A stretch of DNA of 64,000 bases, taken from positions 1 through 64,000 of the forward strand of contig CAMZEH010000001.1 in assembly GCA_947305745.1 (NCBI GenBank), written 5' to 3'. Below the pieces are notes generated by a model that was not told where the DNA came from, ran no database searches, and saw nothing but the letters and a program-made list of their open reading frames with translations. Below, piece after piece: positions 27,339 to 36,238 of the stretch. A program made the translations under genes and the position numbers. The stretch's first letter is position 1, and each line of letters begins with the position of its first letter. This stretch comes from an uncultured Clostridia bacterium. GTDB lineage: Bacteria; Bacillota; Clostridia; Oscillospirales; Acutalibacteraceae.

Positions 27339-27761
27339 ATGGCAATTCTAAAAACTATAGCAAAGACATTTAAAAAAGCAGGCTTACAGCTAAGAGAGAG
27401 CAAAGCACAGGAAGTAAGCAAAACTACTCGATACTGCGCCCCGCAAAAACTTGCGGATATAGCTTTACAAGATACTTCGGGAGGCATCGAAAGAGACCGA
27501 GCGCTAGCCGCATTTGATGTAAGTCTTATGGCTGCAGCGACAGGCACAGTAGCAGGCATGGGATGCTGGATGGCAGGCATAGTATGCAGCTCAGAAGGGG
27601 GCAAAGCTAAGAGAAAAGGCGATACAGCACAGAGTGAAAAACTAACCAAAGCTGCTAAGAGCCTTAATATCGCCACAGGGGTATGCTTAGGCACATGCGT
27701 TTTAGGGCTTACTGCAGGCAAAACAATCGCTGCGACGTGCCATGGTTTCCCGACATATTAG
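27339..27761 (+). CDS. double-glycine leader peptide, two-helix family (copy C)
   Basis: A 140-residue product. The leader is unusually long (49 residues, basic N-terminus AILKTIAKTFKKAG) and ends LADIALQDTSGG, with L at -12 and -7 and Gly at -2/-1. The core follows the plan of copies A and B: hydrophobic segment with a GC motif (SLMAAATGTVAGMGCWMAGI), Lys/Ala/Gly linker (GGKAKRKGDTAQSEKLTKAAK), and a second hydrophobic segment (IATGVCLGTCVLGLTAG). Five Cys lie in the core. The linker AKRKGD...LTKAAKSLN matches KAYKKQGD...LETAGRVL of copy A. The ATG at 27339 follows AAGGAG. Confidence 0.8.
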   Translation: MAILKTIAKTFKKAGLQLRESKAQEVSKTTRYCAPQKLADIALQDTSGGIERDRALAAFDVSLMAAATGTVAGMGCWMAGIVCSSEGGKAKRKGDTAQSEKLTKAAKSLNIATGVCLGTCVLGLTAGKTIAATCHGFPTY

Positions 27762-27802
27762 CGCAAGGCAATTTTACAATAACGCGTTGTTTTTACGTAA
27801 AT

Positions 27803-27839
27803 AAAGAGATGAGCGTAAAGCCCATCTCTTTCTTTTTAT
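27803..27839. terminator. bidirectional terminator between GG-peptide C and groEL
   Basis: A 9-bp stem AAAGAGATG/CATCTCTTT with inner GC pairing is followed by CTTTTTATC on the plus strand. It lies between convergent genes. Confidence 0.75.
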
Positions 27840-27850
27840 CTGCAAATTTA

Positions 27851-29488
<1,638 letters not shown>

Positions 29489-29530
29489 CTATATAACTCC
29501 TTTGAATATCAAATTTTTCAGTTTCAGTAA

Positions 29531-29830
29531 TCAAGTATTAGGATAAATCGCCGCCAAAACGTCTTGCTGGCTGATAATTATATATTCTTTGCCGTCCATC
29601 ATAAATGACGTGCCCGCACCCTTCGGAATAAGAACTATATCTCCGGGCTCAATATACATTTTCAGCTTTCTGCCATCGTCCGTCATTCCGCCGTCGCCTC
29701 TTGCCACGACTTCCGCTCTTATAGGCTCCTCTTTGCTGGAGCTTTTCGCCAGAAGAATTCCTCCACGAGTCGCCGCTTCGGTCTTTTGGACTTTCACTAC
29801 AACCTTATCAAGTATTGGTCTTATTTTCAT
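29531..29830 (-). CDS. groES: co-chaperonin GroES
   Basis: A 99-residue lid for GroEL. It starts KIRPILDKVVVKV, has the mobile loop TRGGILLAKSSSKEEP near residues 22-36 and the GKEYIIISQQDVLA C-terminus. It is first in the groES-groEL operon, 45 bases before groEL. Expression is likely controlled by HrcA through the CIRCE element at 29870-29896. Confidence 0.97.
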   Translation of the reverse strand: MKIRPILDKVVVKVQKTEAATRGGILLAKSSSKEEPIRAEVVARGDGGMTDDGRKLKMYIEPGDIVLIPKGAGTSFMMDGKEYIIISQQDVLAAIYPNT

Positions 29831-29869
29831 ATAGACAACCTCCTTAAATTAATTAGTAAACTCTACCAT

Positions 29870-29896
29870 TTGGCACTCTTGATATTTGAGTGCTAA
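29870..29896 (-). promoter_or_regulatory. CIRCE operator (HrcA site) of groESL
   Basis: TTGGCACTC and GAGTGCTAA are separated by 9 bases. This matches the CIRCE consensus TTAGCACTC-N9-GAGTGCTAA with one change in one arm. It lies 40 bases upstream of the groES start codon and just downstream of the promoter, the usual place for HrcA repression. hrcA is not in the window. Confidence 0.93.
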
Positions 29897-29901
29897 TATG
29901 T

Positions 29902-29930
29902 ATTTTATTACCTATCAAAGAGAAAATCAA
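29902..29930 (-). promoter_or_regulatory. promoter of groES-groEL
   Basis: TTGATT (29925-29930) and TAAAAT (29902-29907) on the minus strand are 17 bases apart and put the transcription start at the upstream arm of CIRCE. Confidence 0.6.
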
Positions 29931-30012
29931 TAGTCAATTGCACTTTTTTCAAATATCTATTATTTGCATATTTATTGGGGCTTAGTCTTGCTATTTATAA
30001 TTAATTTAAACA

Positions 30013-31050
30013 TTATACTATCGTCCCGCCACCTATTACATATCCATTTGCATCATAAAGCACCGCCGACTGCCCCGGAGCAGGGAATTTTTGGGCTTCA
30101 TCAAATACTATGGTAGCCGTGGTTTCGCTATTCCTGAAAAATTTGCATGGCACTTCTTTAAACCTCGAACGAATCTTCACAAATGCCGAAATTTCGCTGT
30201 TTATATCGCACGGAAGAATAAAATTTGTATCCTCGATTTTGATTTTATCTTTGTAACCGCTTTCAAGCTTGCTAAGAATAACAAGATTTTTATCGGCATC
30301 GATTTTGCTCACGTAAAGCGGGCATTCCCAAGAAATGCCGAGGCCTTTCCTCTGACCGACCGTATAATTTATAATTCCTTTATGCATGCCAACTTTTTCG
30401 CCGCTTTCAGTTACGAAATCTCCGCTCTGTGCCTTTTTATTAAGATAATTCTCAATAAACTGAGCATGAGTAATGTCTTTTATGAAACATATATCTTGGC
30501 TATCAGTCTTATGCGCTACCGGCAAACCATATTTTTCTGCCAAAGTGCGCGTATATGACTTTTCAAAATTACCTATCGGGAATAAAGCTTTTGAAAGCTG
30601 ACTCTGCGAAAGTTTATATAGAAAATAGCTCTGATCTTTGCTCGTTTCTGATTTCTTAAGCTTATAAATTCGGCTTTTGTCGTCGTATTCGATGTTCGCA
30701 TAATGGCCTGTTGCAATGTGGTCAAAACCGTTTTCAAGAGCATAATCAAGCAAAAGTCCGAACTTTATCTTCGGGTTACACTGCACGCACGGGTTCGGCG
30801 TCCTACCACGTAGATACTCATTTACGAAATAATCAATTACATTTTTCTTAAATTCCCATTCCAAATTCAAGACCCGGTGTTCAATCCCCAGCGCTTCGGT
30901 GACTTTTTTAGCATCTTCTATAGCGGATTTTGCTGCATCACCTGTGAGATTAAGCGTAACGCCCGTAACATCGTATCCTTTTTCTTTTAAAATCGCAGCT
31001 GTAACGGAGCTATCAACTCCACCGCTCATGCCGACTAAAACTTTTTTCAT
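30013..31050 (-). CDS. mnmA: tRNA-specific 2-thiouridylase MnmA
   Basis: Installs the 2-thio group on U34 of Lys, Glu and Gln tRNAs using a sulfur relay. The 345 residues show the PP-loop GMSGGVDSSV near residue 8, the first catalytic Cys in NPCVQCNPKIKFG near 100, and the second in SQDICFIKD near 195, followed by the beta-barrel PUA-like domain (GQRKGLGIS). Complete. Monocistronic; it starts downstream of the trpS terminator. Confidence 0.96.
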   Translation of the reverse strand: MKKVLVGMSGGVDSSVTAAILKEKGYDVTGVTLNLTGDAAKSAIEDAKKVTEALGIEHRVLNLEWEFKKNVIDYFVNEYLRGRTPNPCVQCNPKIKFGLLLDYALENGFDHIATGHYANIEYDDKSRIYKLKKSETSKDQSYFLYKLSQSQLSKALFPIGNFEKSYTRTLAEKYGLPVAHKTDSQDICFIKDITHAQFIENYLNKKAQSGDFVTESGEKVGMHKGIINYTVGQRKGLGISWECPLYVSKIDADKNLVILSKLESGYKDKIKIEDTNFILPCDINSEISAFVKIRSRFKEVPCKFFRNSETTATIVFDEAQKFPAPGQSAVLYDANGYVIGGGTIV

Positions 31051-31106
31051 AATAAAATTCCTTCCAATATCATTACTCTAATTTTAACATACAGATGTAA
31101 ATTCTC

Positions 31107-31139
31107 AAAATAAAACTCACCTCGAAAAATCAAGGCAAG
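31107..31139 (-). terminator. terminator of trpS
   Basis: On the minus strand a 10-bp stem (CTTGCCTTGA/TCGAGGTGAG, with G-T pairs) and a TTTT loop are followed by TTTTATTTTG, 25 bases after the trpS stop. Confidence 0.75.
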
Positions 31140-31163
31140 CATAATATAATATGATTTTTAAAA

Positions 31164-32159
31164 TTATAAAACAAAACCGATTTTTTCTTTTACTTCGCTA
31201 AGTTTCTTTTCTGAAATTTTGAGTGCTTCCTCACGGCTCTTTTTAAAGCACTGTACCAAATAATCAGTATTATTCATGTAATCTTTAAATTTTTCTTGAA
31301 TTGGTATAAGTTCATTAACAACCGCCTCGCCGACGGCTTTTTTGAAGTCTCCGTAGCCTTTGCCTTCGAACTCTTTTTCGATTGCGCTTATAGTCTTGCC
31401 CGTAACACAGGAATAAATACCGATAAGATTATCGATCCCGGTTCCTTCGTTCCTGAATTTTACTTCGCTATTTGAATCCGTAACTGCACGTTTAAATTTC
31501 TTCATAATCACATTCGCATCGTCCATCATTCGAACGCACGCATTAGCGTTTTCATCGGATTTTGACATTTTTTTACTTGGGTCTTGCAGCGACATCACCC
31601 TCGCACCCATTTTTGCTATATACGGCTCAGGGACAACAAAAGTATCCCCATAAATACCGTTGAAACGATCGGCGATGTTTCTCGTAAGCTCCAAATGCTG
31701 TTTCTGGTCTGCCCCAACAGGCACCAAGTCGGCACTATAAAGGAGAATATCGGCCGCCATAAGGCTCGGGTAGCAAAATAGCCCTGCATTGATATTATCC
31801 GCATGTTTTTTTGATTTATCTTTAAACTGAGTCATCCTGGAAAGTTCACCGAACTGAGTGTAACACTGGAGTATCCAGCCAAGCTCTGCATGAGTATGCA
31901 CTTGACTCTGAATGAAAAATATACTCTTTTTTGGGTCAATCCCGCACGCTAAAAACAGTGCGTAAAGCTCTAAAATCCTATGATTAAATTCTTTAGGGTC
32001 TTGCCGCACAGTTATTGTATGTAAATCGGCAAGCGCAAAAATACATCTGTAATCATCTTGGAGGTTACGCCAGTTTTTTATCGCTCCGAGATAATTCCCA
32101 AGTGTAAGTTCCCCGCTCGGTTGCACTGCGCTGAAAATTACTTTTTCTTTTTCTGACAT
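31164..32159 (-). CDS. trpS: tryptophan--tRNA ligase
   Basis: Class I synthetase charging tRNA-Trp. The 331 residues show the HIGH-type motif PSGELTLGNYLGA near residue 15 and the KMSKS loop (PSKKMSKSDENA) near 195. The start at 32159 has GGGGG 9 bases upstream; the open frame extends further to 32222 without a ribosome site. No T-box or trp leader was seen upstream. Confidence 0.96.
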   Translation of the reverse strand: MSEKEKVIFSAVQPSGELTLGNYLGAIKNWRNLQDDYRCIFALADLHTITVRQDPKEFNHRILELYALFLACGIDPKKSIFFIQSQVHTHAELGWILQCYTQFGELSRMTQFKDKSKKHADNINAGLFCYPSLMAADILLYSADLVPVGADQKQHLELTRNIADRFNGIYGDTFVVPEPYIAKMGARVMSLQDPSKKMSKSDENANACVRMMDDANVIMKKFKRAVTDSNSEVKFRNEGTGIDNLIGIYSCVTGKTISAIEKEFEGKGYGDFKKAVGEAVVNELIPIQEKFKDYMNNTDYLVQCFKKSREEALKISEKKLSEVKEKIGFVL

Positions 32160-32312
32160 AAAATAATCCCCCTTAATTTTGATTACATTATATATACTAT
32201 ATCTACGGACAATAAAAATCAATATTGCCTTTTATTCAAACATTTTCGTGTAACACTTTTCGATGCCTCAAAATAGTATGGTAATGTAAATATTCAAAGG
32301 AGGAATTTACCA

Positions 32313-32444
32313 ATGTGTAATAATCTTTTTGGTGGCAATAACTGCTGCATGATCATCATTCTTATTCTTGTAATTTTGTGTTGCTGCGGAGGCGACGACG
32401 GTTGCGGCTGCAATAACGGCTGCGGTTGCGGCTGCGGGGGTTAA
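32313..32444 (+). CDS. tiny Cys/Gly-rich membrane peptide (YjcZ-like)
   Basis: A 43-residue peptide: short polar start (MCNNLFGGNN), one membrane helix (MIIILILVIL), then a Cys/Gly-rich tail (CCCGGDDGCGCNNGCGCGCG). It has 11 Cys. An excellent AAAGGAGG site lies 9 bases before the ATG, and a strong terminator follows within 25 bases, so this is a real gene. It resembles small sporulation-associated YjcZ/SscA-type peptides in having one helix and a Gly-rich end, but the Cys richness is unusual. The role is unknown; spore or metal-related functions are guesses. Confidence 0.75.
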   Translation: MCNNLFGGNNCCMIIILILVILCCCGGDDGCGCNNGCGCGCGG

Positions 32445-32466
32445 TTAATATTATCTCCAAAAAATA

Positions 32467-32494
32467 AGCTCGCCTGAAAAGGCGGGCTTTTTAT
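32467..32494. terminator. bidirectional terminator between the 32313 peptide and rnj
   Basis: A 9-bp stem AGCTCGCCT/AGGCGGGCT with a GAAA tetraloop is followed by TTTTTATTT on the plus strand and has an A-rich flank on the other side (TTATTTTTT on the minus strand). Confidence 0.85.
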
Positions 32495-34411
32495 TTATAC
32501 TTCCATTATTATCGGAAGTATTACGGGGTTTCGGCGTGTTTTGTTATGGAAAAGCTTATAAAGTTCATCTTTTACTTTGGTTTTCATGTATCCCCAATCG
32601 CGCGAATTCTGCGACGAACAGCCTTCAATAACTTTGTAAGCGACTTCTTTAGCTTCTTCTAAAAGGTCTTCGGATTCTTTCACATAAACGAACCCGCGAG
32701 AAACTATATCCGGGCCTGCTATTATATGTTTATCATGCGAATCCAATGTTGCAACCAAAACTATAAGTCCGTCTTCACCGAGATGTTTACGATCCCTAAG
32801 GACTATGCTTCCTACATCTCCAACTCCGATACCGTCAACAAGGACAAGCTCAAGCGGGATTTGACCGACTTTTTTAATGTGATTTTCGTTAATTTCTACT
32901 ATATCTCCCGAATCGCCGACATAAACGTGATTTTCGGGCATTCCCATTCCGGTAGCAAGCGAAGCGTGTTTCATAAGGTGTCTGCGTTCGCCGTGTACGG
33001 GAATAAAATATTTCGGTTTGATAATTCCCTGCATGATTTTGAGCTCTTCCTGGCAAGCGTGACCTGAAACATGTGTTTCATACATTGACTCATAAACCAC
33101 TTCGCAGCCGAGTTTCATCAGCTCATTTACAACCGTTCCGACCATTTTTTCGTTGCCCGGAATTGGGGTAGCGGAAATGATTATGAAATCTTCGGGCCCG
33201 ACTTCGACTTTTTTATGCTCCGAAAATGCCATTCTATGGAGGGCCGACATCGGTTCGCCTTGACTTCCCGTCGTCACCAAAACAACTTCATCTTTACCAT
33301 ATTTTGTTATCAAATCGATATCTATGATAACACCCTCTGGTGCCTCAAGATAGTTAAGCTCTTTGGCTATAGCTATGTTGCTAACCATACTGCGCCCTGA
33401 AAACGCGACTTTTTTACCGTATTTCATCGCGCAGTTTATAATTTGCTGAAGTCGGCCTATATTCGATGCAAACGTTGCAATTATAATTCGTTTATTTTTA
33501 GCCTGTTGGAATAGCCTCTCGAACGAATTATCAAGTTTGCGCTCGGTCATGGTATAGCCGGGGCGTTCCGCGTTAGTTGAATCCGCCATGAATGCAAGCA
33601 CGCCCTCTTTGCCAAGCTCTGCGAATCTTGCAAGGTCTATCATCTCGCCTCTTGAAGGTGTGCAATCGATTTTGAAGTCGCCGGTGTGGACAATTGTGCC
33701 TGCAGGGGATTTTATCGCAACACCCACAGCGTCGGGGATAGAATGATTGACGTGAATAAATTCCACACTCATACAACCCAGTTTAATTTGGTCGCCAGCA
33801 TTGACTGTGTTTAATTTTGTGCTACCGAGCAAACGATGCTCCTTGAGCTTACTGCTGATAAGAGCAATAGTAAGCGGAGTAGCGTAAATCGGAACATTTA
33901 TCTTCTTAAGAAGATACGGAATCGAACCAATATGGTCCTCATGGCCGTGCGTTATGACTAAACCTCTGATTCTGTCGCGATTCGTTTCAAGATATGAAAA
34001 ATCAGGAATAACAAGGTCGACACCGAGCATTTCGCCGTCGGGGAAAGACATACCGCAATCTAAAATTATGATATCATCGCCGCACTCAAATGCCGCAATA
34101 TTCTTGCCGATCTGATTAAGTCCACCCAAAAACACAATTCTGAATGATTTTTTATCTTTTTTTGAGCTTTTACCGCCGAAAAAATTACCTGCCCTCCCTA
34201 CCGTTACGCCGTTGCGCGAAAGATAGCTATCCATAATTTGCGCTGAACTGTTTGTGCCTGTAAATTTCGGCTTTGGAATGAATTTTTTGTTTGAATGTTC
34301 GGTTTTGTTTACTTTTGAATTTGTAGTATAATTTTTTTGAACTGAATTTTTATTTTTTAAGTTTGAACTTGATTTTTTTGTAGTCTTTTTCGAATCATTT
34401 TTTTCATTCAT
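32495..34411 (-). CDS. rnj: ribonuclease J
   Basis: Metallo-beta-lactamase-fold nuclease with 5'-3' exo- and endonuclease activity in mRNA decay and rRNA maturation. The catalytic HGHEDHIG lies near residue 155, then HTGDFKID and the beta-CASP domain (STNAERPGYT), with PVHGERRHLMKHA near 470. At 638 residues it is about 80 longer than usual. The extra N-terminus is low-complexity and rich in Asn, Lys, Ser and Thr (KNDSKKTTKKSSSNLKN), as in some clostridial and actinobacterial RNase J proteins. The start at 34411 follows GGAGGTAATAAC. Confidence 0.95.
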   Translation of the reverse strand: MNEKNDSKKTTKKSSSNLKNKNSVQKNYTTNSKVNKTEHSNKKFIPKPKFTGTNSSAQIMDSYLSRNGVTVGRAGNFFGGKSSKKDKKSFRIVFLGGLNQIGKNIAAFECGDDIIILDCGMSFPDGEMLGVDLVIPDFSYLETNRDRIRGLVITHGHEDHIGSIPYLLKKINVPIYATPLTIALISSKLKEHRLLGSTKLNTVNAGDQIKLGCMSVEFIHVNHSIPDAVGVAIKSPAGTIVHTGDFKIDCTPSRGEMIDLARFAELGKEGVLAFMADSTNAERPGYTMTERKLDNSFERLFQQAKNKRIIIATFASNIGRLQQIINCAMKYGKKVAFSGRSMVSNIAIAKELNYLEAPEGVIIDIDLITKYGKDEVVLVTTGSQGEPMSALHRMAFSEHKKVEVGPEDFIIISATPIPGNEKMVGTVVNELMKLGCEVVYESMYETHVSGHACQEELKIMQGIIKPKYFIPVHGERRHLMKHASLATGMGMPENHVYVGDSGDIVEINENHIKKVGQIPLELVLVDGIGVGDVGSIVLRDRKHLGEDGLIVLVATLDSHDKHIIAGPDIVSRGFVYVKESEDLLEEAKEVAYKVIEGCSSQNSRDWGYMKTKVKDELYKLFHNKTRRNPVILPIIMEV

Positions 34412-34631
34412 ATAGTTATTACCTCCTAAACATACAAAATAAAAGCAAAGCAGACGCTCAGCACACAAAATGACTGAACTTCTCGAATTTAAACGAAATA
34501 TAGCAACTCGATTTAAAATTAAAAATAAATAATCAAATTCCGTACATCAAACATTAGTTTGATTATATCACGATAAAATTTTTATGTCAAGCAATTTCAC
34601 AAAATTATCCAATTTAAAAGGAACGGTGCGG

Positions 34632-35069
34632 ATGAAAAGAGTAGAAATTTACACAGATGGTGCTTGCAGTGGTAACCCCGGTGCGGGTGGTTGGGGTGCG
34701 ATTCTTAAGTACAAAGAGCATAAGAAAGAAATCTCGGGTTACTGCCCCGAAACAACTAATAACCGCATGGAACTGACCGCTGTTATAGAAGCGCTGAAAG
34801 CTCTCAAAGAGCCGTGCGAAGTTACGATTTATAGCGATTCACAGTATTTTTGCAATGCTATTAAAAACGGCTGGGCGGATGCTTGGAGAAAAAACGGCTG
34901 GAAGAAAAGCGACAAAAAACCTGCGCTCAATAGCGATTTATGGGAAGAAATTCTTAAACTATTTGAAAAGCACAAAATTGCAATAGAATGGGTCAAAGGC
35001 CATGCCGGGCACCCAGAAAATGAAAGATGCGATTACTTAGCAACGGATCAGATAGCAAAAAACAAATAA
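34632..35069 (+). CDS. rnhA: ribonuclease HI
   Basis: Degrades RNA in RNA-DNA hybrids. The 145 residues show the first catalytic Asp in [19 protein letters not shown], Glu in [13 protein letters not shown] (residue ~48), Asp in IYSDSQYF (~68) and the last Asp in [11 protein letters not shown] (~131), so the DEDD set is intact. The ATG at 34632 gives the normal N-terminus. A near-perfect hairpin follows the gene. Confidence 0.95.
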   Translation: MKRVEIYTDGACSGNPGAGGWGAILKYKEHKKEISGYCPETTNNRMELTAVIEALKALKEPCEVTIYSDSQYFCNAIKNGWADAWRKNGWKKSDKKPALNSDLWEEILKLFEKHKIAIEWVKGHAGHPENERCDYLATDQIAKNK

Positions 35070-35075
35070 ATTAGC

Positions 35076-35108
35076 GCCACTATAGAAAATCTCTATAGTG
35101 GCTTTTCC
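35076..35108 (+). terminator. terminator of rnhA
   Basis: An 11-bp perfect stem GCCACTATAGA/TCTATAGTGGC with a 5-base loop is followed by TTTTCC, 6 bases after the rnhA stop. Confidence 0.85.
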
Positions 35109-35159
35109 ATGAATATTATTTGGCTTATATTAATTTTATCTAAAATTTTATAAATACGC

Positions 35160-35190
35160 TTGACTATATATGTATATGTATATATATAAT
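35160..35190 (+). promoter_or_regulatory. promoter of the 35245 gene with TA-repeat spacer
   Basis: TTGACT (35160-35165) and TATAAT (35185-35190) flank a spacer made almost only of TA/TG steps. The spacer is 19 bases to TATAAT, or 17 to an overlapping TATATA. Confidence 0.5.
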
Positions 35191-35244
35191 TGATACGAAC
35201 CTTGGCCAAAGTTTAATATTTAATTTTTAGAAAGGATGATAACC

Positions 35245-35667
35245 ATGCTAGCATCAGAAAAACTAACAAGAGATATTAAGATCTTAATCGCCGAAATGGA
35301 TGAATTTAAGAACTTATGCACTAAAATTATCAACGAGCTCAACACGATCACTCAACTTACTAAAGAATTTCCCAAGCAAGGCAATATTGGACCCAACGAA
35401 ACCATTGGCCCCCAAGAAAGCCTAACAATTACGCGCCTAACTCCACATCTACAAGACCTTGTTACAAAAAACATAAATAGTCAATTGTATACACATATGC
35501 CACGATTTTTGGAATACCCCAATAAGATTACGCAGGACGTTAGTGAAATAAGAGACATTTTTAATAGCGAAGTGGCAGGCAGTCAAATTGAAAAATTGTT
35601 TGAAATTTGCCAACGCCTCAATAGTGTGTTAATACCCCCTGTGATTAAAAAAATTGAAACAAACTAG
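35245..35667 (+). CDS. orphan helical protein, C-terminus probably lost by frameshift
   Basis: A 140-residue protein I do not recognise. It is helical and mildly acidic, with no signal peptide. Residues 5-45 could form a coiled coil (TRDIKILIAEMDEFKNLC). The ATG at 35245 is preferred because AAAGG lies 9 bases before it. Downstream of the stop, the -1 frame is open from about 35657 to a TGA at 35790-35792 and reads like protein (NLITDLSLLYMSDAVENERE). That second stop sits inside a terminator hairpin, as expected for the true gene end. The gene therefore probably ended at 35792 and suffered a one-base indel around 35656-35667. Confidence 0.65.
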   Translation: MLASEKLTRDIKILIAEMDEFKNLCTKIINELNTITQLTKEFPKQGNIGPNETIGPQESLTITRLTPHLQDLVTKNINSQLYTHMPRFLEYPNKITQDVSEIRDIFNSEVAGSQIEKLFEICQRLNSVLIPPVIKKIETN

Positions 35668-35792
35668 GTTCTAATACATTTACTACAAATCCAAAAAATT
35701 TAATAACCGACCTTTCACTACTATACATGAGTGATGCGGTTGAAAACGAACGGGAATATTCAAAAGCTATTAAAAAAAGCCTCAGTAAATGA
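35657..35792 (+). pseudogene. out-of-frame C-terminal remnant of the 35245 gene
   Basis: An open stretch of about 45 codons in the -1 frame relative to the 35245 gene, beginning right at its stop codon. It encodes a charged segment (DAVENEREYSKAIKKSLSK) and ends in the terminator stem. No ribosome site precedes its internal ATG at 35727, so it is better read as a remnant than a separate gene. Confidence 0.5.
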
Positions 35793-35800
35793 GGTTTTTT
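35773..35800. terminator. bidirectional terminator for the 35245 gene and the tRNA pair
   Basis: AAAAAGCCTCA pairs with TGAGGTTTTTT around a 5-base loop. It ends at the 3' end of tRNA-Glu on the minus strand and follows the restored stop codon (35790-35792) of the 35245 gene on the plus strand. Confidence 0.75.
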
Positions 35801-35874
35801 GGTGACCCGGACGAGAATCGAACTCGTGTTACCGCCGTGAAAGGGCGGTGTCTTAACCGCTTGACCACCGGGCC
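35800..35874 (-). tRNA. tRNA-Glu (anticodon TTC)
   Basis: A 75-base cloverleaf including encoded CCA. Acceptor GGCCCGG pairs with CCGGGTC, the anticodon stem CCGCC/GGCGG has loop CTTTCAC with anticodon TTC, and the T arm is CGAGTTCGATTCTCG. It is 11 bases downstream of tRNA-Met in the same transcript. Confidence 0.96.
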
Positions 35875-35885
35875 ATATTAAATTT

Positions 35886-35962
35886 TGGTAGCGACAGATG
35901 GACTCGAACCATCGACACTTCGGGTATGAACCGAATGCTCTAGCCAACTGAGCTATGCCGCC
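35886..35962 (-). tRNA. tRNA-Met elongator (anticodon CAT)
   Basis: A 77-base cloverleaf with encoded CCA. Anticodon stem TTCGG/CCGAA has loop TTCATAC. The acceptor begins with a G1-T72 pair rather than the C1-A72 mismatch of initiator tRNA, and the D arm GCTCAGTTGGCTAGAGC is typical of elongator Met. Confidence 0.93.
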
Positions 35963-35988
35963 ATCTTCACAACCGCTATTGCTCTTCG

Positions 35989-36018
35989 ATTATAGCATAA
36001 TTGATATAATTTTGTCAA
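35989..36018 (-). promoter_or_regulatory. promoter of the tRNA-Met/tRNA-Glu pair
   Basis: TTGACA (36013-36018) and TATAAT (35989-35994), both perfect, are 18 bases apart on the minus strand, about 27 bases before the tRNA-Met 5' end. Confidence 0.8.
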
Positions 36019-36051
36019 CAACTTTTTTAAAAAAATATTATCGAAAATTAT

Positions 36052-36080
36052 TTGACAAATTCTAGCCTTCTCTATACAAT
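36052..36080 (+). promoter_or_regulatory. promoter of the small antisense RNA
   Basis: A perfect TTGACA (36052-36057) and TACAAT (36075-36080) are 17 bases apart. No coding gene with a ribosome site follows; the transcript would begin near 36087 and end at the hairpin at 36144-36179. Confidence 0.65.
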
Positions 36081-36086
36081 AAAAGT

Positions 36087-36179
36087 AGCAAAGCTATTAA
36101 CCGTTTGAAATGCGGTTAATCCTATACAAGTTTCAATTTATTAAACCGTTGCCTGTACCGGAAGAACGGTTATTTTTTT
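36087..36179 (+). ncRNA. candidate small antisense RNA (about 93 nt)
   Basis: Bounded by a strong promoter and an intrinsic terminator. It would fold into a 7-bp hairpin TTAACCG/CGGTTAA (36097-36119) and the terminal hairpin AACCGTT/AACGGTT (36144-36171) followed by ATTTTTTT. The two hairpins share an AACCGTT motif. The RNA is antisense to the end and 3' region of the small hydrophobic peptide gene on the minus strand. I read it as the RNA antitoxin of a type I module; a trans-acting regulatory RNA is the alternative. Confidence 0.5.
36144..36179 (+). terminator. terminator of the candidate small RNA
   Basis: AACCGTT (36144-36150) and AACGGTT (36165-36171) form a 7-bp stem with a small inner CC/GG pairing in the loop, followed by A and seven T. 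Confidence 0.8.
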
Positions 36180-36238
36180 ATGTCACATATTATTGAATTA
36201 AATGCTAACATTATTAACAGTAGAACAACTATTTTCAT
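36170..36238 (-). CDS. 22-residue hydrophobic peptide, candidate type I toxin
   Basis: The peptide is MKIVVLLLIMLAFNSIICD followed by IKK: a single membrane helix with a basic end, as in type I toxins. GGGAGTG lies 6 bases before the ATG at 36238. That ribosome site is locked in a 7-bp stem (TCACTCC/GGAGTGA, 36246-36269 region), another trait of type I toxin mRNAs. A -10 box TATAAT is at 36308-36313. The convergent small RNA at 36087-36179 overlaps the last ~10 bases of the gene and its 3' region. No homology search was possible and such short genes can be chance. Confidence 0.5.
   Translation of the reverse strand: MKIVVLLLIMLAFNSIICDIKK

Noticed and set aside
35645..35947. Minus-strand frame of about 100 codons across the tRNA genes
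   Set aside because: It covers tRNA-Glu and most of tRNA-Met; it is a shadow of RNA genes.
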